This document shows, one piece after another, positions 16,681 through 25,030 of a stretch of DNA of 64,000 nt (position 1 is its first letter; each line of letters starts with the position of its first letter). Made by a program: the position numbers and the translations under genes. This DNA comes from Rubrivivax sp. (GTDB lineage: Bacteria; Pseudomonadota; Gammaproteobacteria; Burkholderiales; Burkholderiaceae_C). A model generated the notes under the pieces. That model was not told the origin of the DNA. It was given only the letters and a program-made list of their open reading frames with translations, and did no database searches. The stretch spans positions 478,832-542,831 of the forward strand of contig JADJHR010000019.1 of assembly GCA_016707445.1 (NCBI GenBank). The letters are read 5' to 3'.

Positions 16681-17411
16681 TCGTCTTCGTGCTGCTGGCG
16701 CTGCTGGCGCCCTGGATCAGCCCTTACAACCCGATCGCCACCAGCTGGAGCGCGATCCGCCAGGCGCTATCGGGCGGGCATTGGTTCGGCACCGACGACA
16801 TCGGCCGCGACGTGCTGTCGCGTGTGGTCTGGGGCACGCACGCCCCGCTGCTGGCCGGCGTGGCGTTCGGTTTGCTGGCCGGTCTGCTGGGGGGCTGGGC
16901 CGATGCGCTGATCTCGCGCCTGACCGACGCCTTCCTGGCCTGCCCCTTCCTGATCCTGGCGATCGCGCCGGCGGCCTTTCTCGGCCCCAGCCTGAGCAAG
17001 GCCATGATCGCGATCGGCATCTCGGCGACGCCGATCTTCGTGCGCCTGACACGCGCCCAGGTCATCAACGTGAAGATCGAGGACTACGTGGAAGCGGCGC
17101 GCGCGCTGGGGGCCTCGCCCTGGCGGGTCGCGCTGCGCCACGTGCTGCCCAACGTCACGGCGCTGCTGATCGTGCAAAGCACCTTGGCGATTGCCGGCGC
17201 CGTGATCGCTGAGGCCAGCCTGTCGTTCCTGGGCCTGGGCCAGCAGCCACCGGCGCCGGGCTGGGGCAGCATGCTCAACACGGCGAAGAGCTTCGTCGAC
17301 AACGCACCCTGGATGGCGATCTGGCCGGGGCTGGCGACCTTCGGTCTGTTGCTGGCCTTCAACCTGCTGGGCGACGGGCTGCGTGACGCGCTGGACCCGC
17401 GGCAGGTGTAG
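16596..17411 (+). CDS. DppC/GsiD-type ABC transporter permease
   Basis: A 271-residue permease with N-terminal cytoplasmic segment, first helix 'MFGLGVVIVFVLLALLAPWI', the family motif 'FGTDDIGRDVLSRVVWG', the cytoplasmic EAA loop 'DYVEAARALGASPWRVALRHVLPNV' and the end 'GDGLRDALDPRQV'. It is slightly short: in the segment 'LLAGVAFGLLAGLLGG' a few residues of the second helix seem missing compared with relatives. It overlaps the end of the damaged DppB-like gene. No ATPase genes (DppD/F) follow; the next gene is on the other strand. With its partner broken, the importer is probably inactive unless the lesions are sequence errors. Confidence 0.85.
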   Translation: MALPAGPWPRAWRQLRRRRAAMFGLGVVIVFVLLALLAPWISPYNPIATSWSAIRQALSGGHWFGTDDIGRDVLSRVVWGTHAPLLAGVAFGLLAGLLGGWADALISRLTDAFLACPFLILAIAPAAFLGPSLSKAMIAIGISATPIFVRLTRAQVINVKIEDYVEAARALGASPWRVALRHVLPNVTALLIVQSTLAIAGAVIAEASLSFLGLGQQPPAPGWGSMLNTAKSFVDNAPWMAIWPGLATFGLLLAFNLLGDGLRDALDPRQV

Positions 17412-17441
17412 GCCGGCGCTGCGCGTCGGTCGCACCCGTCA

Positions 17442-18359
17442 TCAGCCGGACCGGTCCATTCCCGGCCGGAACAGGTTGCCGTGGTTGCCGAACCAGAACC
17501 AGCGTGTCTTGTCGCCGATGTAATCCTTGCCCTTCTTGGCGATCACCTCGCGGTTGCGCTCGATGTACCAGCGCTGTACCGCCTCGGCATTGCCCAGCAC
17601 CTGGAATTGCAGTTGCGGCCCGTCGGGCAGGATGACGGTGATCGGCTCGTCGCCATGCCAGGCGAACTGGGCTTCGGCGCCATGCTGGACCATGTCGATG
17701 CCCATGGCCTCGTTCAGCGCCTTGCGGATGGTCTCGAACTCCAGCCCCGGCAGCAGCGGGGTGTAGTTCTTGGCGCCCTGAACCTTGCCCTCCAGGCGCT
17801 GGTTGTAGGTCTCCATGCCCTTGACGATCACGTCCTTGAGGTCGTAGTCACCGTGCAGATAGCTCATCGGCATGCCGTCGCGGGCGATCTGCAGGCAACC
17901 GAAATGCGGCGAGAGCGGGTCGACGTCAACCCGCCAGCGCCATCCCGATCGGGCGCTGGTGTGTTCCTTGCCCCAGCCCGGCCAGGTGTCGGGCGTGGTG
18001 GCCGGGATGTTGACGCCGGCGCCGTACAGCACGTCGAGCGTGTCGGCCCAGCAGTCCATCGCCTTGTTCATCTTGGCGCCGGCAAACACCTTGGGCTGGA
18101 AGCCGGGATGAGGCACCAGGCCGGCGACGCGGTGCTGCACCGTCCGCGCCGCGCCGCCGCTGTTGAACGTGAAAGCCGGCGGGTCGACATCGGCCGTCTT
18201 GGCCTTGATGGTGGCCGGCTTGGGGTAGTAGCCGGCCCTGCCGATGTAGCCCAGCGATGCCTCATTCGTATGGCGCACCAGGATGTAGACCTGATACTGG
18301 CGGGCGACCTTGCAGAAGTCGCGCACGTCCTTGCCACGCATACCCAAACCTTTTGCCAT
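17442..18359 (-). CDS. Edema factor/CyaA/ExoY-like nucleotidyl cyclase domain protein
   Basis: A 305-residue protein without signal peptide or membrane helices. Compared from memory with anthrax edema factor (EF), conserved blocks fall in the right order. 'DFCKVARQYQVYILVR' (to R29) matches the EF helix-strand ending in R329. 'PKPATIKAKTAD' aligns without gaps with EF 'TKGLNVHGKSSD', placing K47 and K54 on catalytic K346 and K353, and K52 on H351. 'GDYDL' (D171, D173) matches EF 'ADYDLF', the metal-binding D491/D493. 'MVQHGAE' (H226) followed by 'ILPDG' matches EF 'VVNHGTEQ' (H577) and 'INPEG'. These toxins make cAMP or other cyclic nucleotides after activation by host calmodulin or actin. 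Here there is no toxin delivery domain, so it may act inside the bacterium or as a secreted effector. EF ribose-contact N583 has no obvious counterpart. The start at 18359 has an 'agggagaa' ribosome-binding site. Confidence 0.7.
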   Translation of the reverse strand: MAKGLGMRGKDVRDFCKVARQYQVYILVRHTNEASLGYIGRAGYYPKPATIKAKTADVDPPAFTFNSGGAARTVQHRVAGLVPHPGFQPKVFAGAKMNKAMDCWADTLDVLYGAGVNIPATTPDTWPGWGKEHTSARSGWRWRVDVDPLSPHFGCLQIARDGMPMSYLHGDYDLKDVIVKGMETYNQRLEGKVQGAKNYTPLLPGLEFETIRKALNEAMGIDMVQHGAEAQFAWHGDEPITVILPDGPQLQFQVLGNAEAVQRWYIERNREVIAKKGKDYIGDKTRWFWFGNHGNLFRPGMDRSG

Positions 18360-18614
18360 CGCGGTGTTCTCCCTATGAAAGCAGCGTGAGCATCGTGCAA
18401 TCCAGAGCCGAGGACAACCCCTAGTCGGACAGGGAGCGGCGCACGGGCTGCGACGGCCGGCTGGTGGTCGTCGGCCAGCGCTGGCGCGCAAGGCCCGAGG
18501 CCGCGCTTCGGTCGAGGCCATCGACCGCTGGCGACCCAGGGCGACCGTTCGCGACCTGGGCTGCCGCCAGGCCGGTGCCGCGGCTAGAGTGAGGGTCGCC
18601 ACAACCTGCACTGC

Positions 18615-19673
18615 GTGCGCGTGCCTGATTCCCGCGCCTTCCGTCCGCCGCCCGAAACCCTGCGGCGCCTGCTGCGCCTGTTTGTTTTCACGGCGCTGTT
18701 CTGTGTGCTGGTCGCCGCCGTACTGACGCTGGCGATGCCCTCGCTGGGCAGTTTCTGGCGCAACCTGTGGTTCTCGGAATGCATCGGGCTGTGGGTCTCG
18801 GCCTCGGGCTGGCTGGTCCTTCAGTTGCCCTGGATCCGACGCCTGCCGGACCCCATCGGGGCGCTCGTGTCGCTGGTGGTCGGCATCCCGATGGGCTATG
18901 TGCTGGGCTACGCCAGTGCCTATTCGCTGCTGGGTGAGCCGGTGCAGATCGTCGGCCTCACGCGCGCGCGTGAGGCGGCGATCGCCGCCACCGTCCTGGC
19001 CGGCGGCTTTGTCACCTACCTGGCCTGGCTGCGCAACCGGCTCAGCGACGAGGCGGCGGCGCGTTCGAAGGCACAAAGGCTGGTGGTCGAAGCCGAACTG
19101 CGCATGCTGCGCGCGCAGCTGGAGCCGCACATGCTGTTCAACACGCTGGCCAACCTGCGCTCGCTGGTGGACGACGAACCGGCGCAGGCCAGGCAAATGA
19201 TCGACCAGTTGATCACCTACCTGCGCAGCGCGCTGGCCGGCTCGCGATCCGAGACCACGACTTTGCGCGCTGAGTTCGCGCAGCTGGCAGCCTACCTCGA
19301 GATCATGTCGCTGCGCCTGGACCCGCGGCTGCGCTATCGACTCGAGCTGCCCGACGCGCTGCAGCAGACCACCGTGCCGGCCATGCTGCTGCAGCCCCTG
19401 GTCGAGAACGCCATCAAGCACGGCATCGAGCCCAAGATCGGTTGCGGCGCCATCACCGTCACCGCACGCGCCACCGATGGCGGGCTGGAACTTGAGGTGG
19501 CCGACACCGGCCTGGGTCTGCCGCCCGACCACGATCCTGATCGCAGCAGCAACAGCTATGGCCTGGTGCATGTGCGCGACCGCCTGCGTGCGCTGCACGG
19601 CGCGCAGGCTTCGCTGCGACTGCAACCCAACAAGCCGCAAGGCACGCTGGCCACCGTGAGGATCCCCGCATGA
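18615..19673 (+). CDS. LytS/YehU-type sensor histidine kinase (His_kinase family)
   Basis: A 352-residue membrane kinase. Four hydrophobic segments occupy roughly residues 18-150; a short coiled coil ('LSDEAAARSKAQRLVVEAEL') leads into the catalytic core. The phospho-accepting His is in 'LEPHMLFNTLANLRSLV', the N box is 'LVENAIKHGIEP' and the G box 'DTGLGLP'. This architecture is the LytS/AlgZ class, which signals to LytTR response regulators. The GTG at 18615 is used; another GTG lies two codons later. It ends with ATGA overlapping a response-regulator gene that is truncated. It is divergent from the cyclase-like gene across ~255 bases, which raises the possibility that the pair controls it. 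Confidence 0.88.
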   Translation: MRVPDSRAFRPPPETLRRLLRLFVFTALFCVLVAAVLTLAMPSLGSFWRNLWFSECIGLWVSASGWLVLQLPWIRRLPDPIGALVSLVVGIPMGYVLGYASAYSLLGEPVQIVGLTRAREAAIAATVLAGGFVTYLAWLRNRLSDEAAARSKAQRLVVEAELRMLRAQLEPHMLFNTLANLRSLVDDEPAQARQMIDQLITYLRSALAGSRSETTTLRAEFAQLAAYLEIMSLRLDPRLRYRLELPDALQQTTVPAMLLQPLVENAIKHGIEPKIGCGAITVTARATDGGLELEVADTGLGLPPDHDPDRSSNSYGLVHVRDRLRALHGAQASLRLQPNKPQGTLATVRIPA

Positions 19674-19845
19674 ACACCGCACCCGGCCCGTTGGCCCTGA
19701 TTGCCGAAGACGAACCCGTGCTGGCACGCACGCTGTCGCGAATGCTGGCCCAGGCCTGGCCCGAGCTGCGCCTGGCCGCGCGCGGCGACATCGCACATGC
19801 CGGCGATGCGGCAGCGCAGCTGCGCAGCGTGCAGTCGATCGCGGC
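19670..19845 (+). pseudogene. Response regulator (LytTR class) receiver fragment, truncated by deletion
   Basis: About 58 residues of a CheY-like receiver domain, beginning 'LALIAEDEPVLARTLSRML' with the acidic pair (E-D-E) and continuing to 'AAQLRSV'. The phospho-acceptor aspartate strand, the rest of the receiver and the expected DNA-binding domain are missing. The frame then reads through unrelated sequence to 19894. It starts within the stop codon of the kinase gene (ATGA), so it is the remains of that kinase's partner. The downstream sequence at the breakpoint belongs to the DUF2141 gene. Confidence 0.75.
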
Positions 19846-20232
19846 GCCGGCCTGCTGCTGGGCTTCGGCGCCGCAGCCCAGGCCTACGACCTGACGGTCG
19901 AAGTCCTGAACGCGCGCTCGGACAAGGGCAATGTCGCTGGCGCCTTGTTCGGCAGCGAAGCCAGCTGGATGAAGGGCGCACTCAGCGGCGAACGTCAACC
20001 CGCCGCCGCCCGCACCGTGCTGGTGTTTCGCAACCTGCCCGCCGGCCCGTATGCGCTGTCGCAGTTCCACGATGAAAACGGCAACGACAAGCTCGACAGC
20101 AACATCGCCGGCATCCCGACCGAGCGCTACGGCTTCAGCCGCGACGCGCGCGGTCGCATGGGTGCGCCCGGCTTCGCCGACGCAGCGATCGACCTGCGCG
20201 CCGACAGCAGCATCACCGTGCACCTGCGCTGA
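19846..20232 (+). pseudogene. DUF2141 exported protein lacking its start
   Basis: The frame begins inside a signal peptide ('AGLLLGFGAAAQA') and continues with the whole mature DUF2141 domain: 'YDLTVEVLNARSDKGNVAGALFG', 'VFRNLPAGPYALSQFHDENGNDKLD' and 'PTERYGFSRDARG'. The initiator and n-region are gone, replaced by the response-regulator fragment. DUF2141 proteins are small periplasmic beta-sandwich proteins of unknown role. In related bacteria they are often found beside carotenoid or lipid genes; here a carotenoid oxygenase follows. A TTG at 19945 could start a truncated product but would remove the export signal. Confidence 0.7.
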
Positions 20233-20236
20233 AGCG

Positions 20237-21761
20237 GTGGAGGAACCCGACAAGAATCGCCGCCACCTCATGCAGTCTTTCGCCGCTGCCGCTGGATCCC
20301 TGGCGCTGGGTACGCGCGCTGCCATAGCGTCCACCGACGACTGGTCCGGTGCTTTCGCGGCCCAGCGCAGTGCCCACCCCTGGACCCTGGGCTACGTCGG
20401 CCTGCAGGCCGACGCCGAACCGATGGCGCTGGCCTTGCGCGGGCGCATTCCGCAGGCCCTGAGCGGTGCCTTCTATCGCAACGGCCCGGCACGCCACGAG
20501 CTGGGTGGCCAGCGCTACCACCACCTCTTCAACGGCGACGGCATGCTGCAGAAATACACGCCGAGCGAGCGCGGCATCGTGCACCAGGGTGCGCTTCGGG
20601 CGCACCGAGAAGTTCCTTGCCGACACCGCCGCCGGCCACCCCGTGCGTGCCGCCTTCGGCACCAACCCGCCGGGTGCCGAAGCAGCGCCGTCGCCCGACG
20701 CCATCAACGTGGCGAACACCAGCGTGGTCAGCCACGGCGGGGAGTTGATGACGTTGTGGGAGGGCGGCTCGGCCACGCGCATGGATGCGCAGACGCTGGC
20801 CACAAAGGGACTGAAAGTCTGGTCACCCGACTACGCCGGCATGCCTTTCTCGGCCCACCCGAAGATCGAGCCCGACGGCAGCTTGTGGAACTTCGGCGTC
20901 ACCAGTTCGCAGGGCCTGCTGTCGATCTACCGCGTCAAGGCCAGTGGTGAACTGGCACAGGCGGTGACGATCAAGGTGCCCGAGATGAGCATGGTGCACG
21001 ACTTTGCCGTCACCGAGCAGCACTTGGTGTTCCTGCTGCCGCCGCTGGTGTTCGACCGCGCCCGCGCCGACGCCGGCGAGACCTTCCTCGACAGCCATGT
21101 CTGGAAGCCGCAGCTCGGCATGCGCGTACTGCTGCTGCACAAGGACCGGCTGCAGGCCCCGCGGTGGTTCGAACTGCCTGCCGGCTTTGTCTTCCACATC
21201 GGCAACGCCTGCGAGGACCGCGGTGTGATCCGGCTCGACCACATTTGCTCGCCGAGTGCGTGGAACGCCACCACCGCGCTCAAGCAGCTGATGAAAGGGC
21301 AGTACGAGCCGCGCGAACACCCGTCGGTGGGGCTGGTCGAGCTTGACCTGCAATCGGGCCGCGCGCGGCAGAGCCTGCTGCCGCTGGTGGCCGAGTTTCC
21401 GCGCGTCGACCCGCGCGTCGTCGGCCGTCGCTATGCGCAGGTCTTTGCCGCGGACCGGCTGGACGCCGGCGACCGGCCGGGCTTCAACGGTGTGATGCGG
21501 CTGGACGTCGGCTCGGGCGCGCGCGACGTGTTCCGCTATGGCGCCGACGTGATGGTCGAAGAGCATGTCTTCGTGCCCGACCCGGCGGGCAGCGGCCGCG
21601 AGGCCGTGGGCTGGCTGCTGGGCACGGCGCTCGACCTGCCGCGCCGACAGATGCTGTTCTCGGTGTTCGACGCGCAGCACCTGGCCGACGGCCCGATCGT
21701 GCAGGGCGTGCTGCCGCGTGTGATGCCGCTGGGGCTGCACGGCATCTTCGTGCCCGCCTGA
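20237..21761 (+). pseudogene. Carotenoid oxygenase (RPE65/CCD family), one frameshift
   Basis: A carotenoid cleavage dioxygenase-type protein of about 507 codons. The N-terminus, from the GTG at 20237, reads 'NRRHLMQSFAAAAGSLALG', a twin-arginine-like export signal. Family landmarks are 'ALSGAFYRNGPARHELGG', 'YHHLFNGDGML', the iron-ligand regions 'FSAHPKIEPDGSLWNFG', 'MVHDFAVTEQHLVF' and 'FHIGNACEDRG', and the final 'PLGLHGIFVPA' with the last His. One extra G near 20594 (GGTGCGC for GGTCGC before 'FGRTEKF') breaks the frame; restoring it gives a complete protein. The family cleaves double bonds of carotenoids, stilbenes or lignin-derived compounds. Classified as pseudogene only because of the indel, which may be an error. 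Confidence 0.82.
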
Positions 21762-21807
21762 TCGTCTGTCTCTGCTTTCCCCGCCACCGACCCTGAAGGA
21801 GACGGCC

Positions 21808-22486
21808 ATGTCCGATCCTCACTCTGCCCTTGCCGCCGCCCGTGCCACTTCCAGCGGGACCGACCCTGAACCCGGCCCCGAGCGAATCAACGCCCTGTGC
21901 GACGGCGTGGTCTCGATCGCGCTGACCGTGCTGGCGCTGGAGATCCGGCTGCCCGAGCATCGTGAAGATCCGCTGCGCGACGTGCTGCTGCAGGTGCTGC
22001 CCAGCGCGCTGGGCTTCTTGCTGAGCTTTGCCGTCATCGGCGGCTTCTGGCTCGCCCACCACCGGCTCACGCGGCGCGTGCAGCGCATCAGCCGGGGTTT
22101 CAACCTGGCCAACATCGGCTTCATGCTGATGCTGGTGTCGCTGAACTTCCCCACCGCGGCCTTGGCGCGTTATGGCGACAGTGACCCCTGGGCGGTGGCG
22201 CTGTATGCGTCGGTGGTGGCCGGTGCGGGGCTGATGCTGCTGACCATGATCGGCGTGGCCATGCATCAGGGGCTGTTCGATCCGGCCTTCGACGAGACCA
22301 TGCGCCGCCGCGCCCTGTTCATGGCGGCCTGGCCGACGATGGCCTTTCTGGCATCGCTGGCGGTCGTTCCCCTTCAGCCCCTTTGCGGCCATGCTGAGCT
22401 GGATGCTCGCCGCGCTGGGTGGACTGGGCCGCACGCACGGCCGGTTCGGTGCGCCGGCGGCGCTGCCCGCATCGGCGAAGGCGTGA
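21808..22486 (+). pseudogene. TMEM175/DUF1211 family membrane protein, one frameshift near its end
   Basis: A ~225-codon membrane protein of the TMEM175 family (bacterial potassium-channel homologues). The signature helix reads 'PERINALCDGVVSIALTVLALEIRLP', close to the RxxxFSD motif that lines the pore in this family, though here the motif is RINALCD. Six hydrophobic segments follow in two similar halves of which the second is partial. An extra C in a C-run near 22370 (CCCC for CCC) shifts the frame; corrected, the protein continues 'FSPFAAMLSWMLAALGGLG' and stops at 22484-22486. Ribosome-binding site 'gaaggagacgg'. Confidence 0.78.
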
Positions 22487-22503
22487 CCGCCGAATCCGCC
22501 ATC

Positions 22504-22905
22504 ATGAACACCTCACTGCGACTTCGTCGACGGTGCCGGCCACGATCAGCGCCTCGAACGGGTCGACCCCGTCGCACCCAGGGTATTGGGCTTCCTGCAC
22601 CGCGCCAGCAAGGCATCACCCATGCGCACCTGACCCAGGACGAGTTTGTCTTCGTGCTGGAAGGCAACCCTGTCCTGCGCACCGACGCTGGCGACACGCC
22701 CATGGTCCCGGGCATGTGCGCGGGCTTTCGTGCCGGCAGCGGCGACGCCCACCAGTTGCTGAACCCGACCGCGGCCGACGTGGTGTATCTCGAAGTCGGT
22801 GATCGCAGCACGGGCGACTTGGCCAGCTACCCGGACGACGACCTGGTGGCGTTGCAGGTCGACGGGCGCTGGCGCTTTGCGCACAAGGACGGCGCGCCCT
22901 ACTGA
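22504..22905 (+). CDS. Cupin domain protein, N-terminus disturbed
   Basis: The last ~95 residues are a clear small cupin: 'HAHLTQDEFVFVLEGNPVLRTD' (metal-binding H-x-H and E), 'PGMCAGFRAGSGDAHQLLNPT' (third His) and a C-terminus 'DGRWRFAHKDGAPY' that is typical of a widespread bacterial cupin family acting on unknown sugars or acids. The first ~37 residues from the ATG at 22504 are Arg/Pro-rich and not family-like. A different frame (… 'ERVDPVAPRVLGF') is more protein-like there, so an indel or a deletion has probably damaged the N-terminal third. Confidence 0.6.
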   Translation: MNTSLRLRRRCRPRSAPRTGRPRRTQGIGLPAPRQQGITHAHLTQDEFVFVLEGNPVLRTDAGDTPMVPGMCAGFRAGSGDAHQLLNPTAADVVYLEVGDRSTGDLASYPDDDLVALQVDGRWRFAHKDGAPY

Positions 22906-23170
22906 TCGACCAGCCCTGCCGATGACACGTCAATCACGGCCATGAGGTGTTCGCGGTGCTGGATGGCGGCGATGGGGCAGTCATCGATGCAGTGACGCGC
23001 GAGGCCTTCCGCAGCCACCCTTTCGGCCGGCAGACGATCTTGCTGTCGGGTGATGGCAACTCCCAATTCGTGGGTGGCTTGACGATGTCCGCACCGGCGG
23101 CCAACGCGCGACAAGGTCGCAAAATGCCCTTCATCGTCGATCGTGGTGCGTCGACGCGAGGAGATGACCC
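22906..23170. other. Intergenic stretch without recognisable gene
   Basis: Between the cupin and the ammonia-lyase. An open frame on the plus strand (from 22947) and one on the minus strand cross it, but neither gives a recognisable domain and both run into neighbouring genes in the wrong frame. No operator-like dyad was seen. A ribosome-binding site ('gcgaggagatgac') precedes the next gene. Confidence 0.4.
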
Positions 23171-24403
23171 ATGCTGTTTGCCAATCCGCGCGCCGTGCGT
23201 TGTGCCTACCCTCAGGCCTTGCAGCAGATGCTGAACGTTCAGGGCGCCCGACAGAGCCTGCACTGGCTGTCGCAGTGGAGCGGTCTGAATCATGGTGCCA
23301 CCCCGCTGATTGACCTTCCCGGCCTGGCGCGCGATCTCGGGCTGGGGTCGATCCAGCTGAAGGACGAATCACAGCGCTCGCCGCTGGGCAGCTTCAAGGC
23401 GCTGGGTGCACCCGTCGCACTGGTGCGCCTGATCCTGCGGCTGCACGCCCGACAGTCGTTCGACCCGATCGCCGTGCTGGCAGGCCACCACGCCGGGCAA
23501 CTGCGCGGCACCACCGTCATCTGCGCCACCGATGGCAACCACGGCCGTGCGCTGGCCGCCGCGGCGCGCAGTGTCGGCTGCGCCTGCGTGATCGTGCTGC
23601 ACGCCAAGGTGAGCGTCGAGCGCGAGCAGGCCATTGCCGAATACGGTGCGACGATCGTTCGCATCGCGGGCAACTACGACGATTCGGTGGCAGAGGCCCG
23701 GCGCCTGGCAGCGGCCAGGCAATGGCACCTGGTTTCCGACACCTCGTTCGACGGTGACGAGCAGGTTCCATGCGACGTGATGCAGGGCTACGGCGGCATC
23801 GTCGCCGAGATCGAGGCGCAGTGTGTGGCCATGCCCGATCAGGCCTGCCCGTTCACGCACGTGTTCCTGCAGGGCGGCGTGGGCGGCCTGGCCGCGGGCA
23901 TCGCCAGCGGCTTCTGGCAGGTCTACGGCGAGCACCGGCCGCACTTCATCGTGGTCGAACCCGAGCAGGCCGATTGCCTGCTGCAAAGCGCACGCCAGGG
24001 CCGCGCCGCCAGCACCACCGGTGCCGTCGATTCGGTGATGGCGGGTCTGGCCTGCGGTGATGCGTCGCCACTGGCCTGGCGCTTTCTCGAGCCCAGTGTC
24101 GACCTGTTCATGACCGTGCGCGATGACGATGCGGTGGCGGCGATGCGGCTGCTGGCAGCCGGCAGCGCGCAGGACCAGCCTGTGGTGTCGGGTGAATCCG
24201 GTGCCGCGGGTCTGGCCGGTCTCACCGCGTTGCGCACGATGCCTGCACAGGCCGCTGCCTGCGTCCTGAACGCCGCGTCCCGAGTGCTGTTGATCAGCAC
24301 CGAAGGCGCGACGGCGCCCGCGCTCTACGAAAGCCTGGTCGGCGAATCGGCAGACTCGGTGCTGCGTCGGCAGCAGCAGTGGATCGCTGCACAGGCGCGC
24401 TAG
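23171..24403 (+). CDS. Diaminopropionate ammonia-lyase
   Basis: A 410-residue fold-type II PLP enzyme of the YgeX family, which converts 2,3-diaminopropionate to pyruvate and two ammonia molecules. The PLP lysine is in 'RSPLGSFKALGAP'. Other family marks are 'GLNHGATPLIDLPGLA', 'VICATDGNHGRALA', 'VPCDVMQGYGGIVAEI', and the phosphate-binding glycine loop 'FLQGGVGGLAAGIASGF'. 'SGESGAAGLAGL' near the C-terminus is also conserved. Length is normal. It stands alone here, without the ygeY/hydantoinase genes found with it in E. coli, so its role may be detoxifying or recycling a diaminopropionate-containing compound; this is inference. Confidence 0.88.
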   Translation: MLFANPRAVRCAYPQALQQMLNVQGARQSLHWLSQWSGLNHGATPLIDLPGLARDLGLGSIQLKDESQRSPLGSFKALGAPVALVRLILRLHARQSFDPIAVLAGHHAGQLRGTTVICATDGNHGRALAAAARSVGCACVIVLHAKVSVEREQAIAEYGATIVRIAGNYDDSVAEARRLAAARQWHLVSDTSFDGDEQVPCDVMQGYGGIVAEIEAQCVAMPDQACPFTHVFLQGGVGGLAAGIASGFWQVYGEHRPHFIVVEPEQADCLLQSARQGRAASTTGAVDSVMAGLACGDASPLAWRFLEPSVDLFMTVRDDDAVAAMRLLAAGSAQDQPVVSGESGAAGLAGLTALRTMPAQAAACVLNAASRVLLISTEGATAPALYESLVGESADSVLRRQQQWIAAQAR

Positions 24404-24492
24404 AAGCGGCGGCGGCGCCGATCATCCAGGCGCTGCAGATCGTTGGCGCACGCGCGGTCGATCTGGCCGAGTCCGCGGCGTAGGATCAGCCC

Positions 24493-24900
24493 ATGGCGAC
24501 ACCCTCGAAACGCGTTTCCAAGCCTGCAGCAAAGCCCCGCGCCGCCGCACCGTCAAAGCCAGCCAAGAAGGAACTTCCCTTCTTGCGCTTCTACCACTCT
24601 GAGGCTCTGCGCACCAAGACGCTGGCCGTGCTCACCACGCTCGAGCACTCTCCCGATCCCACCGAACACCGGGATGCGCTGGCCCAGCTGGTCGTCGAGC
24701 TGAATGATGCCGGCATGAACTACTGCTTCATGAAGCCGCTCAAGCTGGCCAAGCCAGGATTCATCGTCGAGCAATCCGCAGGCCTTGGCATGGCCGGCGC
24801 CTTGCAACTCATGGGATCGGTGGTTCGCAGCATCATCGGGCGCATGGACAAGCCACAGCTTCTGTCAGTCTGTGCGTCGATCCGTCAGCTCATGCGTTAG
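24493..24900 (+). CDS. Conserved hypothetical protein
   Basis: A 135-residue protein I cannot assign to a named family. The first ~28 residues are Lys/Ala/Pro/Ser-rich ('KRVSKPAAKPRAAAPSKPAKK'-like), typical of a disordered, nucleic-acid-friendly tail. The rest is compact and helical, with 'LPFLRFYHSEALRTKTLAVL', 'DALAQLVVELNDAGMNYCFMKPL' and an amphipathic end. No signal peptide or transmembrane helix. The codon use matches its neighbours, so it looks like a real gene. It is separated from both neighbours by about 90-130 bases. Confidence 0.6.
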   Translation: MATPSKRVSKPAAKPRAAAPSKPAKKELPFLRFYHSEALRTKTLAVLTTLEHSPDPTEHRDALAQLVVELNDAGMNYCFMKPLKLAKPGFIVEQSAGLGMAGALQLMGSVVRSIIGRMDKPQLLSVCASIRQLMR

Positions 24901-25030
24901 GCTTTGCATCGGGCGGCGGGCCGCGCCCTCAGCAAGCGGCCAGCCGCAGGCACAAGGACGGGTCGGTCGCCCATGCGCGGGCAGCAAGTCTCGGGGGCCG
25001 CCACGCAGCCTTCGCGACCGGGCAACCCCA

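Noticed and set aside
15780..17411. 543-residue fusion of two ABC permeases
   Set aside because: The middle third (about residues 125-270) is out-of-frame text; the DppB-like sequence is in another frame there, so this is a frameshift artefact.
21808..22905. Single 365-residue fusion of TMEM175-like protein and cupin
   Set aside because: The fusion exists only because an extra C near 22370 lets the frame read through the real TMEM175 stop at 22484; the two families are separate.
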